A stretch of 64,000 nt of DNA from contig NZ_NFIU01000001.1 in NCBI RefSeq assembly GCF_002159535.1, positions 124,001 through 188,000 of the forward strand, written 5' to 3'. Under the pieces are notes generated by a model. That model saw nothing but the letters and a program-made list of their open reading frames with translations, did no database searches and was not told the origin of the DNA. The translations under genes were made by a program, and so were the position numbers. Origin of the DNA: Olsenella sp. An290. Lineage in GTDB: Bacteria > Actinomycetota > Coriobacteriia > Coriobacteriales > Atopobiaceae. This document shows positions 50,631 through 59,332 of this stretch, piece after piece. Each line of letters opens with the position of its first letter. The first letter of the stretch is position 1.

Positions 50631-50752
50631 TGCGGTTCCTTTCTCTTGCGCTTTTGGGGACAGCGGTATAGTCTCTCCATTGGTGCACAAGAGAAAGTAG
50701 GCACAATAAAGTGCGGTAAGTACCTTTTGGTAACTATTGGTGGTGAGCAGCG
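50631..50752. promoter_or_regulatory. Divergent SDR/HxlR promoter with operator candidates
   Basis: Contains GCAC-N6-GTGC (50701-50714), the dyad GGTA-AG-TACC (50715-50724) and a further GGTAACT half-site at 50729. These are plausible HxlR sites. Confidence 0.5.
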
Positions 50753-51091
50753 ATGAACGAGAAGAACTTCAAACAGCGAGAATGGCCGGCGTGCCCGGTG
50801 GAGACCACGCTCTCGCTCATCGGCGACAAGTGGAAGGTGCTCATCCTGCGCGAGCTCCTGGGTGGGACCAGGCGCTTCGGCGAGCTTCAGCGCGGCGTCG
50901 GACGCGTCTCGCAGAAGGTGCTCACGAGCCAGCTGCGGGCAATGGAGGCCGACGGGCTCGTCCGCCGGGAGGTCTTTGCCGAGGTGCCGCCGCGCGTGGA
51001 GTACTCGCTCACGCCGCTGGGGGAGAGCCTCGCCCCGGTGATCGCTGCGCTCAAGTCCTGGGGCGAGAGTTTCAAGGCGCAGTTCGCGTGA
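50753..51091 (+). CDS. HxlR-family transcription regulator
   Basis: 112 residues: the family start C-P-V-E-T-T-L-S-L-I-G-D-K-W-K-V at about 14-29, recognition region R-F-G-E-L-Q-R-G-V, and the wing E-V-P-P-R-V-E-Y-S-L-T-P-L-G. The Cys at residue 15 is the redox-sensing position of the family. It converges with the DUF1848 gene. Confidence 0.94.
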   Translation: MNEKNFKQREWPACPVETTLSLIGDKWKVLILRELLGGTRRFGELQRGVGRVSQKVLTSQLRAMEADGLVRREVFAEVPPRVEYSLTPLGESLAPVIAALKSWGESFKAQFA

Positions 51092-51128
51092 CGTGACGCG
51101 TCCCAGACGAGAACGCGATCTTGTCGCG

Positions 51129-52061
51129 TCAGAGCAGCGCGGGCTGCAGGCGGCGGAGCGGCCTCTGCGCGCCCTGGGTCACCGTGTCCTCGGGGCGCAG
51201 GTGGCCCAGGAGCAGGGGCGACTCCGGGTCGTGCTGCGTGCGGTAGTTCCGGAGCGCGCGCTCGGGGTCCTTGTTGGCGTAGCAGTAGCGACAGCCGTTG
51301 GGACAGGAGTCGTACGCGCCGATGTCGCGGCTCTCGATGCAGCCGCAGCCGGCGCGCTGGCCCTTGTGCTTGCGCGGCGCGAACTTGATACCGTTGGCGG
51401 CGCCCAGGATGTCGAGCGTGGTGCAGCCGCTTGGGTGGATGCCGTAGGCGCTCCAGTCGCCGTTGGAGCCGCAGGTCTGGAGCCAGATGCCGTGTTCGGC
51501 GGCGATGGCCCCCATGCCGCGAGCGAGCCGGTCCATGTCCTCGGGGCCGATGGGGGCGAGCTCGGGCATGTTGAACCGCAGCTTCTTGTAGAGCTCCACG
51601 AACGAGAAGATGCAGCGGTCCACGTGGCCGGAAAGGCGGCCGCACAGGTGGTCGAACGTTTCCAGATGGCGCTCCACGGTGTAGGCGGGCGTGAGGAGCA
51701 CCGGGTCGTAGCGCCAGGCGATGCGCCGCGCGCCCACGATCTTCTCGAGGTCGTAGAGGGTCTCCACGGAGTCCTCGATGCTGGGGACGCGCGGTTCGAC
51801 GTCTGGGCCGTAGGCGGTGATGGTGTAGTGGAAGTAGGTGTTGAAGCGGCCTGTGATCTCGTGCAGGCGCGGCAGGATGGGCGCGTAGTTCTTGGAGCAG
51901 AAGATCACGACGTCAACCACGTCCGGCGTGAGCTCGTAGCGCGTCACCTTGGTGGGGAAGAGCGGGTTTCTTGCCAGCGCGAACCCCTCCTCAAAGCGCC
52001 TGAGCAGCCAGGGCGTGTACCACTGCGCGGTGTCCGTGCGCGCGCCGGTGTTGATGATCAT
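51129..52061 (-). CDS. DUF1848 protein
   Basis: 310 residues. A TIM-barrel-like core with the C-terminal Cys cluster C-G-C ... C-P-N-G-C-R-Y-C near 250-275, which suggests an Fe-S or metal site. The start ATG has a GAGGGGG site. Function is unknown; members are often annotated as radical-SAM-like. A perfect palindrome lies 27 bp upstream. Confidence 0.87.
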   Translation of the reverse strand: MIINTGARTDTAQWYTPWLLRRFEEGFALARNPLFPTKVTRYELTPDVVDVVIFCSKNYAPILPRLHEITGRFNTYFHYTITAYGPDVEPRVPSIEDSVETLYDLEKIVGARRIAWRYDPVLLTPAYTVERHLETFDHLCGRLSGHVDRCIFSFVELYKKLRFNMPELAPIGPEDMDRLARGMGAIAAEHGIWLQTCGSNGDWSAYGIHPSGCTTLDILGAANGIKFAPRKHKGQRAGCGCIESRDIGAYDSCPNGCRYCYANKDPERALRNYRTQHDPESPLLLGHLRPEDTVTQGAQRPLRRLQPALL

Positions 52062-52087
52062 GCTGCCCCCTCGTAATACCCTCTTAC

Positions 52088-52103
52088 AAGAACAAGTGTT
52101 CTT
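52088..52103. promoter_or_regulatory. AAGAACA-AG-TGTTCTT palindrome
   Basis: Perfect 16-bp dyad 27 bp before the DUF1848 start. Operator candidate; it may also serve other genes, as no regulator is adjacent. Confidence 0.6.
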
Positions 52104-52264
52104 ACCATGATAGCGTGAGGGGCGTGTCGGCTCAACCATGTGGGCGGGCCCACGTCCGCGATTGGCGCCTCGCAGTGCGACGCGGAGGCCCCGGAGCCCG
52201 CATGATTTGGTGAATGGATAATATACTAATATACGAAATCGGCGACCTACTCCTGATGCCCGTG

Positions 52265-52344
52265 AAAAAGTACCCAACAGATGAGGCTCTAGGAAGCACT
52301 AACAGGGGTTCTCCGTTTCGAGCCTCATCTGTTGGGCACTTTTT
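52265..52344. repeat. Long inverted repeat with T-tract
   Basis: Arms 52265-52289 and 52320-52344 match at all but one position, loop 30 bases, ending in a T run. The GTTGGGCACTTTTTT end is similar to the ends of the 118-bp element family, so it may be a diverged relative. The rest of the 446-bp gap 52062-52507 holds the DUF1848 and EamA promoters. Confidence 0.65.
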
Positions 52345-52507
52345 TGCGGTGTGCTCAAGTATGGGGGTACAACCCGTCTGCACGTTATCCTAGATTCGTG
52401 CGCGGGGCAGGGAAAAGGTGCGATGGCGCCCGCACATTCGTAGAGAATCGAGGCGGAATGGCGCGCCAAGCCCCCTAAAAACGACGGCTGCCGACGAGAG
52501 GGGAGAC

Positions 52508-53386
52508 ATGCTGGGTCGTAACAGCCGGGCGGGCATCGCGCTCGCGCTTCTTGCCGCGGCGCTCTACGCGCTGAGCACGCCGTTCTCAAAGCTGCTGCTT
52601 GGCGGCGTTGCCCCCAACATGATGGCGGCCCTGCTCTACCTGGGCGCCGGCGCGGGGATGACGGTCCTTGCGCTCGGGCGCCGGGCGATGGCCCGCGGGG
52701 ATGCCGCGGCGGGTAACCCGCTCGTGCGCGAGGACGCGCCCTACGTGCTCGCCATGATCGCGCTGGACGTGGCGGCGCCCATCCTGCTCATGGCGGGGCT
52801 CTCGCTCTCCTCTGCAGAGACCGTCTCGCTGCTCAACAACTTCGAGATCGTGGCCACGGCCGTCGTGGCGCGCCTGGCCTTCGGGGAGCGGGTCGGCGGG
52901 CGGGCGGCCCTGGGCATCGGCGTCATTACCGTGGCATGCCTGCTGCTCTCGTGGGACGGTGCGGGCGTGAGCCTCTCGACGGGGTCGCTGCTCGTTCTGG
53001 GCGCGTGCGTGTGCTGGGGCGTGGAGAACAACTGCACCAACCGCCTCTCGGAGCGCGACCCGGTCCAGGTGGTCGTTGCAAAGGGCTGGGGCTCGGGTGC
53101 CGGGGCGCTCGTCGTGGCGCTTTTTGCGGGGGACGCGCTGCCAGCGGCCGCTGACGCCGTCTGCGCGCTGGCGCTGGGCTTTGTTGCGTATGGCCTCTCA
53201 ATCGCCTGCTACGTGCGGGCGCAGCGCGAGCTCGGCGCCGCGCGCACGAGCGCCTTCTACGCCGTGAGCCCGTTCATTGGGAGCGCGCTGGGCCTCGCGC
53301 TGTTCCAGACGCCGCTCGCGCCGACCTTCGTTGCCGCGCTCGCGCTCATGGTGGTGGGCACGTGGCTCACCGCGCCGCGCCTGTAG
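52508..53386 (+). CDS. EamA/DMT-family transporter
   Basis: 292 residues, ten hydrophobic segments in two EamA halves; the second half starts near 155 (L-L-V-L-G-A-C-V-C-W-G-V-E-N-N). The C-T-N-R-L-S motif after helix 6 marks the drug/metabolite transporter group. GAGGGGAGA site. It ends 6 bp before a long palindrome. Confidence 0.9.
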   Translation: MLGRNSRAGIALALLAAALYALSTPFSKLLLGGVAPNMMAALLYLGAGAGMTVLALGRRAMARGDAAAGNPLVREDAPYVLAMIALDVAAPILLMAGLSLSSAETVSLLNNFEIVATAVVARLAFGERVGGRAALGIGVITVACLLLSWDGAGVSLSTGSLLVLGACVCWGVENNCTNRLSERDPVQVVVAKGWGSGAGALVVALFAGDALPAAADAVCALALGFVAYGLSIACYVRAQRELGAARTSAFYAVSPFIGSALGLALFQTPLAPTFVAALALMVVGTWLTAPRL

Positions 53387-53392
53387 TTTAGG

Positions 53393-53504
53393 GTAGTTTG
53401 GGGACGGGTTATTTCTCTCAGAGTTTTTGGGACAGGCCTGGGGCGCAGCATCGCCCCAGGCCTGTCCCAAAAACTCTGAGAGAAATAACCCGTCCCCAAA
53501 CTAC
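53393..53504. repeat. Perfect 53-bp inverted repeat, family B
   Basis: Arms 53393-53445 and 53452-53504 are exact complements around a 6-base loop (CAGCAT). It shares about 40 bp per arm with the element at 44632 but has a different inner stem. Between convergent genes. Confidence 0.9.
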
Positions 53505-53522
53505 ACTCCCGCCGCTCCCGGC

Positions 53523-53972
53523 CTATCGGCGCATGTAGAGCAGCGGGTAGGGGCGACTCTCCTCGTCCGTCTCGGTGCGCTGGTACGTGGAGAAGCCCAT
53601 GTGCTCGTAGAAGCCCACGGCCTGGGGGTTCTGCTCGTTGACGGTGAGCTCGGTGACGCCGAGGTGCTCGATGCCGTATGTGAGGAGCATGCGGCCAAGC
53701 CCCTGCCCGCGCACGTCGGGGTCGAGGAAGAGCATCTCGAGGCGCCCGCCCTCAACGCCCATGAACCCCACGGGCGCATCCTCCCTCTCGGCCACGACGA
53801 GCGTGCCCACCCCCGCGAGGGCCTGCGGGACAAACGGCTTGATCTGGGCGACCTCCGCGTCGGAGAGAAACGCGTGCGTGGCGCGCACGGAGCGCTCCCA
53901 TACGGCGACGAGCTGCTCGACGAGTCCTGGCGTACGGTCGGGTGCGGTACGAAGCTGAACGTTGCAAGACAC
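53523..53972 (-). CDS. GNAT N-acetyltransferase
   Basis: 149 residues. The acetyl-CoA loop is D-V-R-G-Q-G-L-G-R near 85-93, with Q-N-P-Q-A-V-G-F-Y-E-H-M-G-F near 112-126. Resembles YjaB/ElaA-type acetyltransferases of unknown substrate. GTG start with an AAGGAG site. Confidence 0.92.
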   Translation of the reverse strand: MSCNVQLRTAPDRTPGLVEQLVAVWERSVRATHAFLSDAEVAQIKPFVPQALAGVGTLVVAEREDAPVGFMGVEGGRLEMLFLDPDVRGQGLGRMLLTYGIEHLGVTELTVNEQNPQAVGFYEHMGFSTYQRTETDEESRPYPLLYMRR

Positions 53973-54072
53973 GTGGGCTCCTTTTTTGGAAGGTGTCTGC
54001 TGAGATGGGGCTCAGGCCCCGCCGTGCATGCTACGGGATCCGGGCGCGGCGCGGCCAATCTCCCCGCGCCCG

Positions 54073-54330
54073 TTAGCGCGTCATGAAGAAGAGGGCAATG
54101 TTGCTCGCGAGGGAGAGGACCGGCACCACAAAGCAGAGGAGCGTGCCCGTGATCGAGCAGAGCATACCGATGGCGGTGGTGAGGTCCTTGCGGTAGTCGG
54201 CCTTCTTGGCCTTGCGCGCGAGCACGATGCCCGCGATGCCCACAAAGCCTCCCACGACCTGCAGCCAGATGAACGGGGTGAACGCCGTGGCAAGCGAGAA
54301 AACTCCGAGCACGATGGAGGCGATGTCCAT
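54073..54330 (-). CDS. Small DUF4190-like membrane protein
   Basis: 85 residues with two or three hydrophobic segments separated by a basic loop (A-R-K-A-K-K-A-D-Y-R-K). GGGAGG site before the ATG. No enzymatic motif. Confidence 0.75.
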   Translation of the reverse strand: MDIASIVLGVFSLATAFTPFIWLQVVGGFVGIAGIVLARKAKKADYRKDLTTAIGMLCSITGTLLCFVVPVLSLASNIALFFMTR

Positions 54331-54668
54331 GGGACCTCCCGGGAAGAGTCAGCCAGTAACGTCATGATACGGCAAGCGCCGCCCTGCGGGGCAGGAGCAA
54401 AACGCGAGGTCGTTGACAATGACCCTGCGTCGTCTCGTAGTGTGGGCCAAAGATGCGGGCGCAGCAGGCGCCCTGTAAGAATCGAGGAACGCGCATGACA
54501 CGAAGAGGCTGGCCGCGCACGACGTGGATGTGCTGTGAAGCGGCGAAATGCTGTCTTTGAAGTAGCAATTTGGGTACGTGTTAGCTGACTGAACAAAGAG
54601 GGGCCCTGTTCCCTGGTGCGCGGGCGTTTCGCCGGCGTCGCGGGGAGGGGCCCGAGGGGAGGGCTACG
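54331..54668. other. Gap without a clear gene; possible promoter and mini-ORF
   Basis: 338 bp ahead of the MerR gene. It has a TTGACA at 54413-54418 with a poor -10 19 bases on, the spacing seen in MerR-type promoters, and a 21-codon ATG frame (54495-54560) with GAGGAAC before it and C-C ... C-C near its end. Both are weak; I do not call them as genes. Confidence 0.3.
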
Positions 54669-55421
54669 ATGCCAGAGTACTGGACCGTTGGGGAGCTTGC
54701 GCGCCGCGCTGGGGTGACGGTTCGGACCATTCAGTTCTATGACCAGCAGAAGCTGCTGGCGCCCTCTGCGAAGGGCCCGCAGAACCGGAGGCTCTACTCC
54801 GAGGAGGACGAGCGGGAGCTCCAGCGAATCCTGGTCCTCAAGTTTCTGGGGAACTCGCTCTCGGACATCCGGAGGGTCGTCTCGCACGAGCTCGACGGCG
54901 AGGAGCTCGAGGGGCTTATCGACCAGCAGGTCGAGGTGCTCGGGCATGACCTCGCGCGCCTCATGCGCCGCATGGCCGCGCTCCGCGCGATCCGCCGTCG
55001 CGTTCGGCAGGGGGACGACCCCGACTGGGCCGAGATCGCCCTCACCATCGACCCGTCCGGCTCCCAGCCCTCCGCGATGCGCCACTCCCAGCACGAGAGC
55101 GCCGGCGTGGGGACGGGCGCGGTCGCGAGCGGCGAGGGGGGTGCCCAGTGGCGCGGCGTCATCGTGAGCGCCCTCGGCCTCATGGCGGCCGGCGTGCAGC
55201 CCGACGACCCGTGGGCCCACGAGCTTGCGGCTCGCTACCAGGCCCTTTGCGAGCGCCTGGGGAACCACCTCCCCAGAGAGTTCATCCCGCTTGACGGGAA
55301 GATGCACGAGGACGCCGTCGCGGGGGATGACACCATCGAGGAGCTCCGGCGCTCCGTGGACGAGTATCTCGCGCTGGCGGGGGCGCCGGCGGCGGCCGTT
55401 GCGCTTGCCGGGCGGGAGTAG
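54669..55421 (+). CDS. MerR-family transcription regulator
   Basis: 250 residues. DNA-binding part at 1-75: W-T-V-G-E-L-A-R-R-A-G-V-T-V-R-T-I-Q-F-Y-D then R-R-L-Y. Coiled coil at 80-120. The rest is a longer helical effector domain (to 250) without a Cys metal site, so it answers a protein or organic ligand rather than a metal. GGGGAGGG site. Confidence 0.92.
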   Translation: MPEYWTVGELARRAGVTVRTIQFYDQQKLLAPSAKGPQNRRLYSEEDERELQRILVLKFLGNSLSDIRRVVSHELDGEELEGLIDQQVEVLGHDLARLMRRMAALRAIRRRVRQGDDPDWAEIALTIDPSGSQPSAMRHSQHESAGVGTGAVASGEGGAQWRGVIVSALGLMAAGVQPDDPWAHELAARYQALCERLGNHLPREFIPLDGKMHEDAVAGDDTIEELRRSVDEYLALAGAPAAAVALAGRE

Positions 55422-55477
55422 CCGCCTTCCGGTGTCGCCGCTTTCCGGGCCTCACGGCGCGGGCGAGAAGTACCTCG

Positions 55478-55519
55478 TGTGCCCCCAGGGCGTGGCACCA
55501 TGTGCCCCCAGGGCGTGGC
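55478..55519. repeat. Two-copy direct repeat
   Basis: TGTGCCCCCAGGGCGTGGC occurs at 55478-55496 and 55501-55519, 4 bases apart, in the gap between the MerR and TrmL genes. Possibly a slippage duplication. Confidence 0.6.
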
Positions 55520-55538
55520 GCCTCCGGGGCCCGCGGGC

Positions 55539-56135
55539 TCAGGAGGGCCCCATCCCCGGAAAGCCCGTCTGGCGCAGCGCCTCGTAGAGGACGATCGCCG
55601 CTGCGTTTGAGAGGTTGAGCGCGCTGATGCGATAGTCCTCCGGATCGACGAAGTTGCCGCAGACGTCCTGCCTGAGAAGCGCCCTGTGGTCTTGTCCCTC
55701 CGCCGGCGCCCAGTCGTCCGCGTCCCCGAGCGACTGGGCGTCGGCCAGCATGGGGATGCGCTCGCAGCACGTGGGGTGCGCGGCGAGCAGCCCCTCGGCA
55801 AGCCCCGTGCTTTCCCGGCCAAAGACGAGGAAGTCGCCCGTGGCGTAGCGCGCCTCGGCGTAGGTCTTCCGGGCCTTTTTGGTGAGGAGGTGCAGCCGCG
55901 CGTCTGCGGACCTCGTCGCGAGGTCGTTGCGCGCAAGGAAGTCCTCCCAGCTCTCGTAGACGGTCACGTCGAGGCTCCGCCAGTAGCCGAGCCCCGCGCG
56001 GCGGAGCGCGCGCTCCTCGAGGGAGAAGCCAAGCGGCCCGACGAGATGGAGCCGCGACCCTGTGACCACGCAGGTCCGGCCGATGTTGCCGGTGTTTGCC
56101 GGAATCTCCGGCTCAACGAGCACAATGTTGAACAC
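55539..56135 (-). CDS. trmL: tRNA (cytidine/uridine-34-2'-O)-methyltransferase
   Basis: 198 residues, SPOUT-knot fold: N-terminal P-E-I-P-x-N-T-G-N-I-G-R-T and the C-terminal SAM knot with F-G-R-E-S-T-G-L, and L-N-L-S-N-A near 180. TrmL methylates the wobble base of two leucine tRNAs. GTG start with a GAGGGGG site. Confidence 0.93.
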   Translation of the reverse strand: MFNIVLVEPEIPANTGNIGRTCVVTGSRLHLVGPLGFSLEERALRRAGLGYWRSLDVTVYESWEDFLARNDLATRSADARLHLLTKKARKTYAEARYATGDFLVFGRESTGLAEGLLAAHPTCCERIPMLADAQSLGDADDWAPAEGQDHRALLRQDVCGNFVDPEDYRISALNLSNAAAIVLYEALRQTGFPGMGPS

Positions 56136-56254
56136 GGCATCCCCCTCCCGCCGCCGCGCGGCGCATCCGGCCGGCCGGCGCACGGGATGGATTTGCGCCC
56201 GCCGACTCCCGCTATACTGGTCCGTGCAACGAAAGCTGACCCGAAGGGAACCAC

Positions 56255-56674
56255 ATGATCAAGGACCTGGTGCACGACGAGGCCGTTCTTTCCGTTCCGT
56301 GCGAGCCCGCGACCGTTGAGGACGCGGCCGTCGCGCAGGACCTGCTCGACACCCTCGCCTCGATCGAGGACGCGGCCTGCCTGGCCGCCAACCAGATCGG
56401 CGTGACCAAGGCCATCATCGTCTTCCAGGACGAGAGTGGCAAGGCGCACGTCATGTATAACCCGCGCATCCTCATGGGCCTTGCCGCCACAAAGGTGCCC
56501 GAGAGCTGCCTCACGCACGAGGAGGAGACGCGCGTCACGCGCTTCGCCAAGATCAAGGTTGCCTTTGACGAGCTCGTCGACGGCGCGTTCAAGCCGCGCA
56601 AGCGCGACTACCTGGGCTGGGAGGCCCAGATGATCCAGCACATGGTCGACCACTGCAAGGGCAAGCTGATCTAG
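56255..56674 (+). CDS. Peptide-deformylase-like protein lacking the catalytic Glu
   Basis: 139 residues with the deformylase fold. Motif 1 reads C-L-A-A-N-Q-I-G (usually G-L-A-A-x-Q), motif 2 E-S-C-L-T (usually E-G-C-L-S; the metal Cys is kept), motif 3 Q-H-M-V-D-H (usually Q-H-E-x-D-H). Both zinc His remain but the catalytic Glu is Met, so ordinary deformylation is unlikely. It may be a second, altered paralog, with the housekeeping def elsewhere. Its stop lies directly before the UvrA-like GTG. Confidence 0.85.
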   Translation: MIKDLVHDEAVLSVPCEPATVEDAAVAQDLLDTLASIEDAACLAANQIGVTKAIIVFQDESGKAHVMYNPRILMGLAATKVPESCLTHEEETRVTRFAKIKVAFDELVDGAFKPRKRDYLGWEAQMIQHMVDHCKGKLI

Positions 56675-59188
56675 GTGGCCGTCCGCGCCGCCTCCGCGGC
56701 GCCCGACCACATCGAGGTTCGCGGCGCGCGCGTGCACAACCTGCGGGACGTGAGCGTTGACGTGCCCCTGAACGAGCTCGTGGCCGTGGCGGGCGTCTCC
56801 GGCTCCGGCAAGAGCTCGCTCGCGCTGGGCGTGCTCTACGCCGAGGGCTCGCGACGCTACCTCGAGTCTCTCTCAACCTATACGCGCCGGCGCATGACGC
56901 AGGCGGGCCACGCCGCCGTGGACGACGTTCGCTACGTCCCGGCGGCGCTCGCGCTTCACCAGCGGCCCGCGGTCCCGGGGGTGCGCAGCACCTTTGGCAC
57001 CATGTCCGAGCTCCTCAACAGTCTGCGCCTGCTCTTCTCGCGCGTGGCGAGCCACCGCTGCCCGCACTGCGGCTCCTACGCCCCTCCCTCGTTCGCCGTG
57101 GCCCTGGACCAGCCCATCGTCTGCCCTGCCTGCGGCGAGAGGTTCTTTGGCCCTGGCGCCGAGGACCTTGCGTTCAACAGCGGCGGCGCCTGTCCCACCT
57201 GCGAGGGGACGGGCGTGGTCCGCACGGTCAACGAGGCCGCTCTCGTGCCTGACGAGAGCCTTACCATCGACGAGGGCGCGGTGGCCCCCTGGGGCAGCCT
57301 CATGTGGGACCTCATGAAGCAGGTCTGCGGCGCCATGGGCGTGCGGACGGACGTGCCCTTCCGCGAGCTCACGCCTGAGGAGCGCGACATCGTCTTCCAC
57401 GGGCCGGCCGAGAAGCGCCACATCCTCTACAAGTCCAAGAAGGGCGACGACTTCGCCGAGCTTGACTTCACCTACTACAACGCGGTCTACACCGTTGAGA
57501 ACGCGCTTTCCAAGGTCAAGGACGAGAAAGGCCTCAAGCGCGTGAGCCGCTTCCTCACGGAGGGGCCCTGCCCGGACTGCGGCGGAACGCGCCTCTCGGA
57601 CGCGGCGCGCGCCCCGCGCGTGGCGGGCATCTCCCTTGACGCCGCTGCGGCCATGACGCTCTCCGATGCGGCGGCGTGGGTGTCCACGGTGCCGGCGGGC
57701 CTGGACGCCGAGCTGCGACCCATGGCGCAGAGCATCTGCGAGTCCTTCCTGCACACGGCGCGGCGCCTGCTGGACCTGGGGCTCGGCTATCTCGCGCTCG
57801 ACCGCGCGGGATCTACGCTCTCAACCGGAGAGCGCCAGCGCGTGCAGCTGGCCCGCGCCGTCCGCAACCGCACGACCGGCGTGCTCTACGTGCTCGACGA
57901 GCCGTCGATCGGCCTTCACCCCGCCAACGTGGACGGCCTTCTCGGCGTCATGCGCGACCTTCTGGCGGACGGCAACTCCGTCGTCATGGTCGACCACGAC
58001 GCGCACATCCTCGCCGAGGCCGACCACCTCATCGAGCTGGGCCCGGGCGCCGGCGCGGACGGCGGGCGCGTGGTCAGTCAGGGGACCGTCGCCGAGGTGG
58101 CGGCGGATCCGGCGTCGCGCATCGGCCCGTACCTTGCGGGCGAGAAGGACCGCGCCCTGCGGCCCCGCGCGGAGGAAGGCGAGCTCTTCGACCTCGGGCG
58201 CATCGCGTTGGGGACCGGTACGCTCCATACCGTGCGCCCGCTCCACGTGGAGGTACCGCGCGGCAGGCTCGTGGCGGTGACGGGCGTCTCGGGCTCGGGA
58301 AAGACGACGCTCGTGCTGGAGACGCTGGTGCCGGCGCTTGCCGCCGCGGCGGCGGGGGAACCGCTGCCCGCGCACGTGCGCTGGGTGGACGCCGAGGGCG
58401 TGCGACGCGTGAACCTCATCGACGCCACGCCGATCGGCATCAACGTGCGCTCCACCGTGGCCACCTACGCGGGCGTCCACGATGAGCTGCGCCGCGCCTA
58501 TGCCCGCACGGAGGAGGCGCGCGCCGCCGGCTACAAGGCCGGCGACTTCTCCTACAACACGGGGTGCCTGCGCTGCCCCACCTGTGACGGCACGGGCGAG
58601 GTGTCGCTTGACGTGCAGTTTCTGCCGGACGTGGACATTCCCTGTCCGGACTGCCGGGGCTCGCGCTACGCCCCGGCGGCGGACGGCGTGCATCGCCCGC
58701 GCTCGGGCGAGCCGGCGGGCACCGGCCTCACGCTGCCGCAGCTCATGGCCCTCTCCGTTGATGAGGCGCTTGACGCATGCTCCGACCTGCGGCGCGTTGC
58801 CGCGCGGCTTCAGGTGCTGCACGACCTGGGCCTGGGTTATCTCACGCTCGGGGAGGCCACGCCGGCGCTCTCCGGCGGCGAGGCGCAGCGCCTCAAGCTT
58901 GCGAGCGAGATGGGGCGCGCGCAGGACGACGCCGTCTTCGTCTTTGACGAGCCCACGATCGGCCTCCATCCGCTCGACGTGCGCACGCTGCTCGGCGTGT
59001 TCCAGCGGCTTGTTGAGGCGGGCGCCACCGTTCTGGTGGTGGAGCACGACCTCGACGTCATCCGCTCTGCGGACTACGTGATCGACATGGGGCCCGGCGG
59101 TGGCGAGTCCGGCGGCCGCATCGTCTGCGCCGGCACGCCCGAGCAGGTCGCCGCCTGCCCGGAGAGCGTCACCGGCCGCTACCTGTAA
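56675..59188 (+). CDS. Class II UvrA-like ABC ATPase
   Basis: 837 residues, about 100 shorter than UvrA, in keeping with the UvrA2 type that lacks the UvrB-binding domain. Two ABC modules: Walker A G-V-S-G-S-G-K-S near 41-48 and G-V-S-G-S-G-K-T near 540-547, with matching signature (L-S-T-G-E / L-S-G-G-E) and Walker B (V-L-D-E-P / V-F-D-E-P) motifs. Zinc modules: C-P-H-C/C-P-A-C near 130-155 and C-P-T-C/C-P-D-C near 640-670. These proteins act in drug or DNA-damage tolerance. GTG start one codon after the deformylase-like stop. Confidence 0.92.
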   Translation: MAVRAASAAPDHIEVRGARVHNLRDVSVDVPLNELVAVAGVSGSGKSSLALGVLYAEGSRRYLESLSTYTRRRMTQAGHAAVDDVRYVPAALALHQRPAVPGVRSTFGTMSELLNSLRLLFSRVASHRCPHCGSYAPPSFAVALDQPIVCPACGERFFGPGAEDLAFNSGGACPTCEGTGVVRTVNEAALVPDESLTIDEGAVAPWGSLMWDLMKQVCGAMGVRTDVPFRELTPEERDIVFHGPAEKRHILYKSKKGDDFAELDFTYYNAVYTVENALSKVKDEKGLKRVSRFLTEGPCPDCGGTRLSDAARAPRVAGISLDAAAAMTLSDAAAWVSTVPAGLDAELRPMAQSICESFLHTARRLLDLGLGYLALDRAGSTLSTGERQRVQLARAVRNRTTGVLYVLDEPSIGLHPANVDGLLGVMRDLLADGNSVVMVDHDAHILAEADHLIELGPGAGADGGRVVSQGTVAEVAADPASRIGPYLAGEKDRALRPRAEEGELFDLGRIALGTGTLHTVRPLHVEVPRGRLVAVTGVSGSGKTTLVLETLVPALAAAAAGEPLPAHVRWVDAEGVRRVNLIDATPIGINVRSTVATYAGVHDELRRAYARTEEARAAGYKAGDFSYNTGCLRCPTCDGTGEVSLDVQFLPDVDIPCPDCRGSRYAPAADGVHRPRSGEPAGTGLTLPQLMALSVDEALDACSDLRRVAARLQVLHDLGLGYLTLGEATPALSGGEAQRLKLASEMGRAQDDAVFVFDEPTIGLHPLDVRTLLGVFQRLVEAGATVLVVEHDLDVIRSADYVIDMGPGGGESGGRIVCAGTPEQVAACPESVTGRYL

Positions 59189-59214
59189 AAAGAGTCGGGC
59201 GCGGAGCCGCGAGG

Positions 59215-59329
59215 GGGGGCGGTGCAAGGGGGACAGTCGGTGCAAGGGGGACAGTCACTTTTGCACAAGTTCTCAGTGTGCAAAAGTGACTGTCCCCCTT
59301 GCACCGACTGTCCCCCTTGCACCGCCCCC
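59215..59329. repeat. Perfect 52-bp inverted repeat with duplicated arms
   Basis: Arms 59215-59266 and 59278-59329, loop 11 bases. Each arm contains GGTGCAAGGGGGACAGTC twice in tandem (59221-59238, 59239-59256). It has the GGGGACAG core type of family B but is otherwise unrelated in sequence. Between convergent uvrA-like and nth genes. Confidence 0.9.
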
Positions 59330-59332
59330 ACC

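Noticed and set aside
54495-54560. 21-codon Cys-containing leader peptide before the MerR gene
   Set aside because: A chance frame of this length is likely; no attenuator structure follows.
55478-55519. Start of a CRISPR array
   Set aside because: Only two copies, 4-base spacing, GC-rich, and no cas genes in the window.
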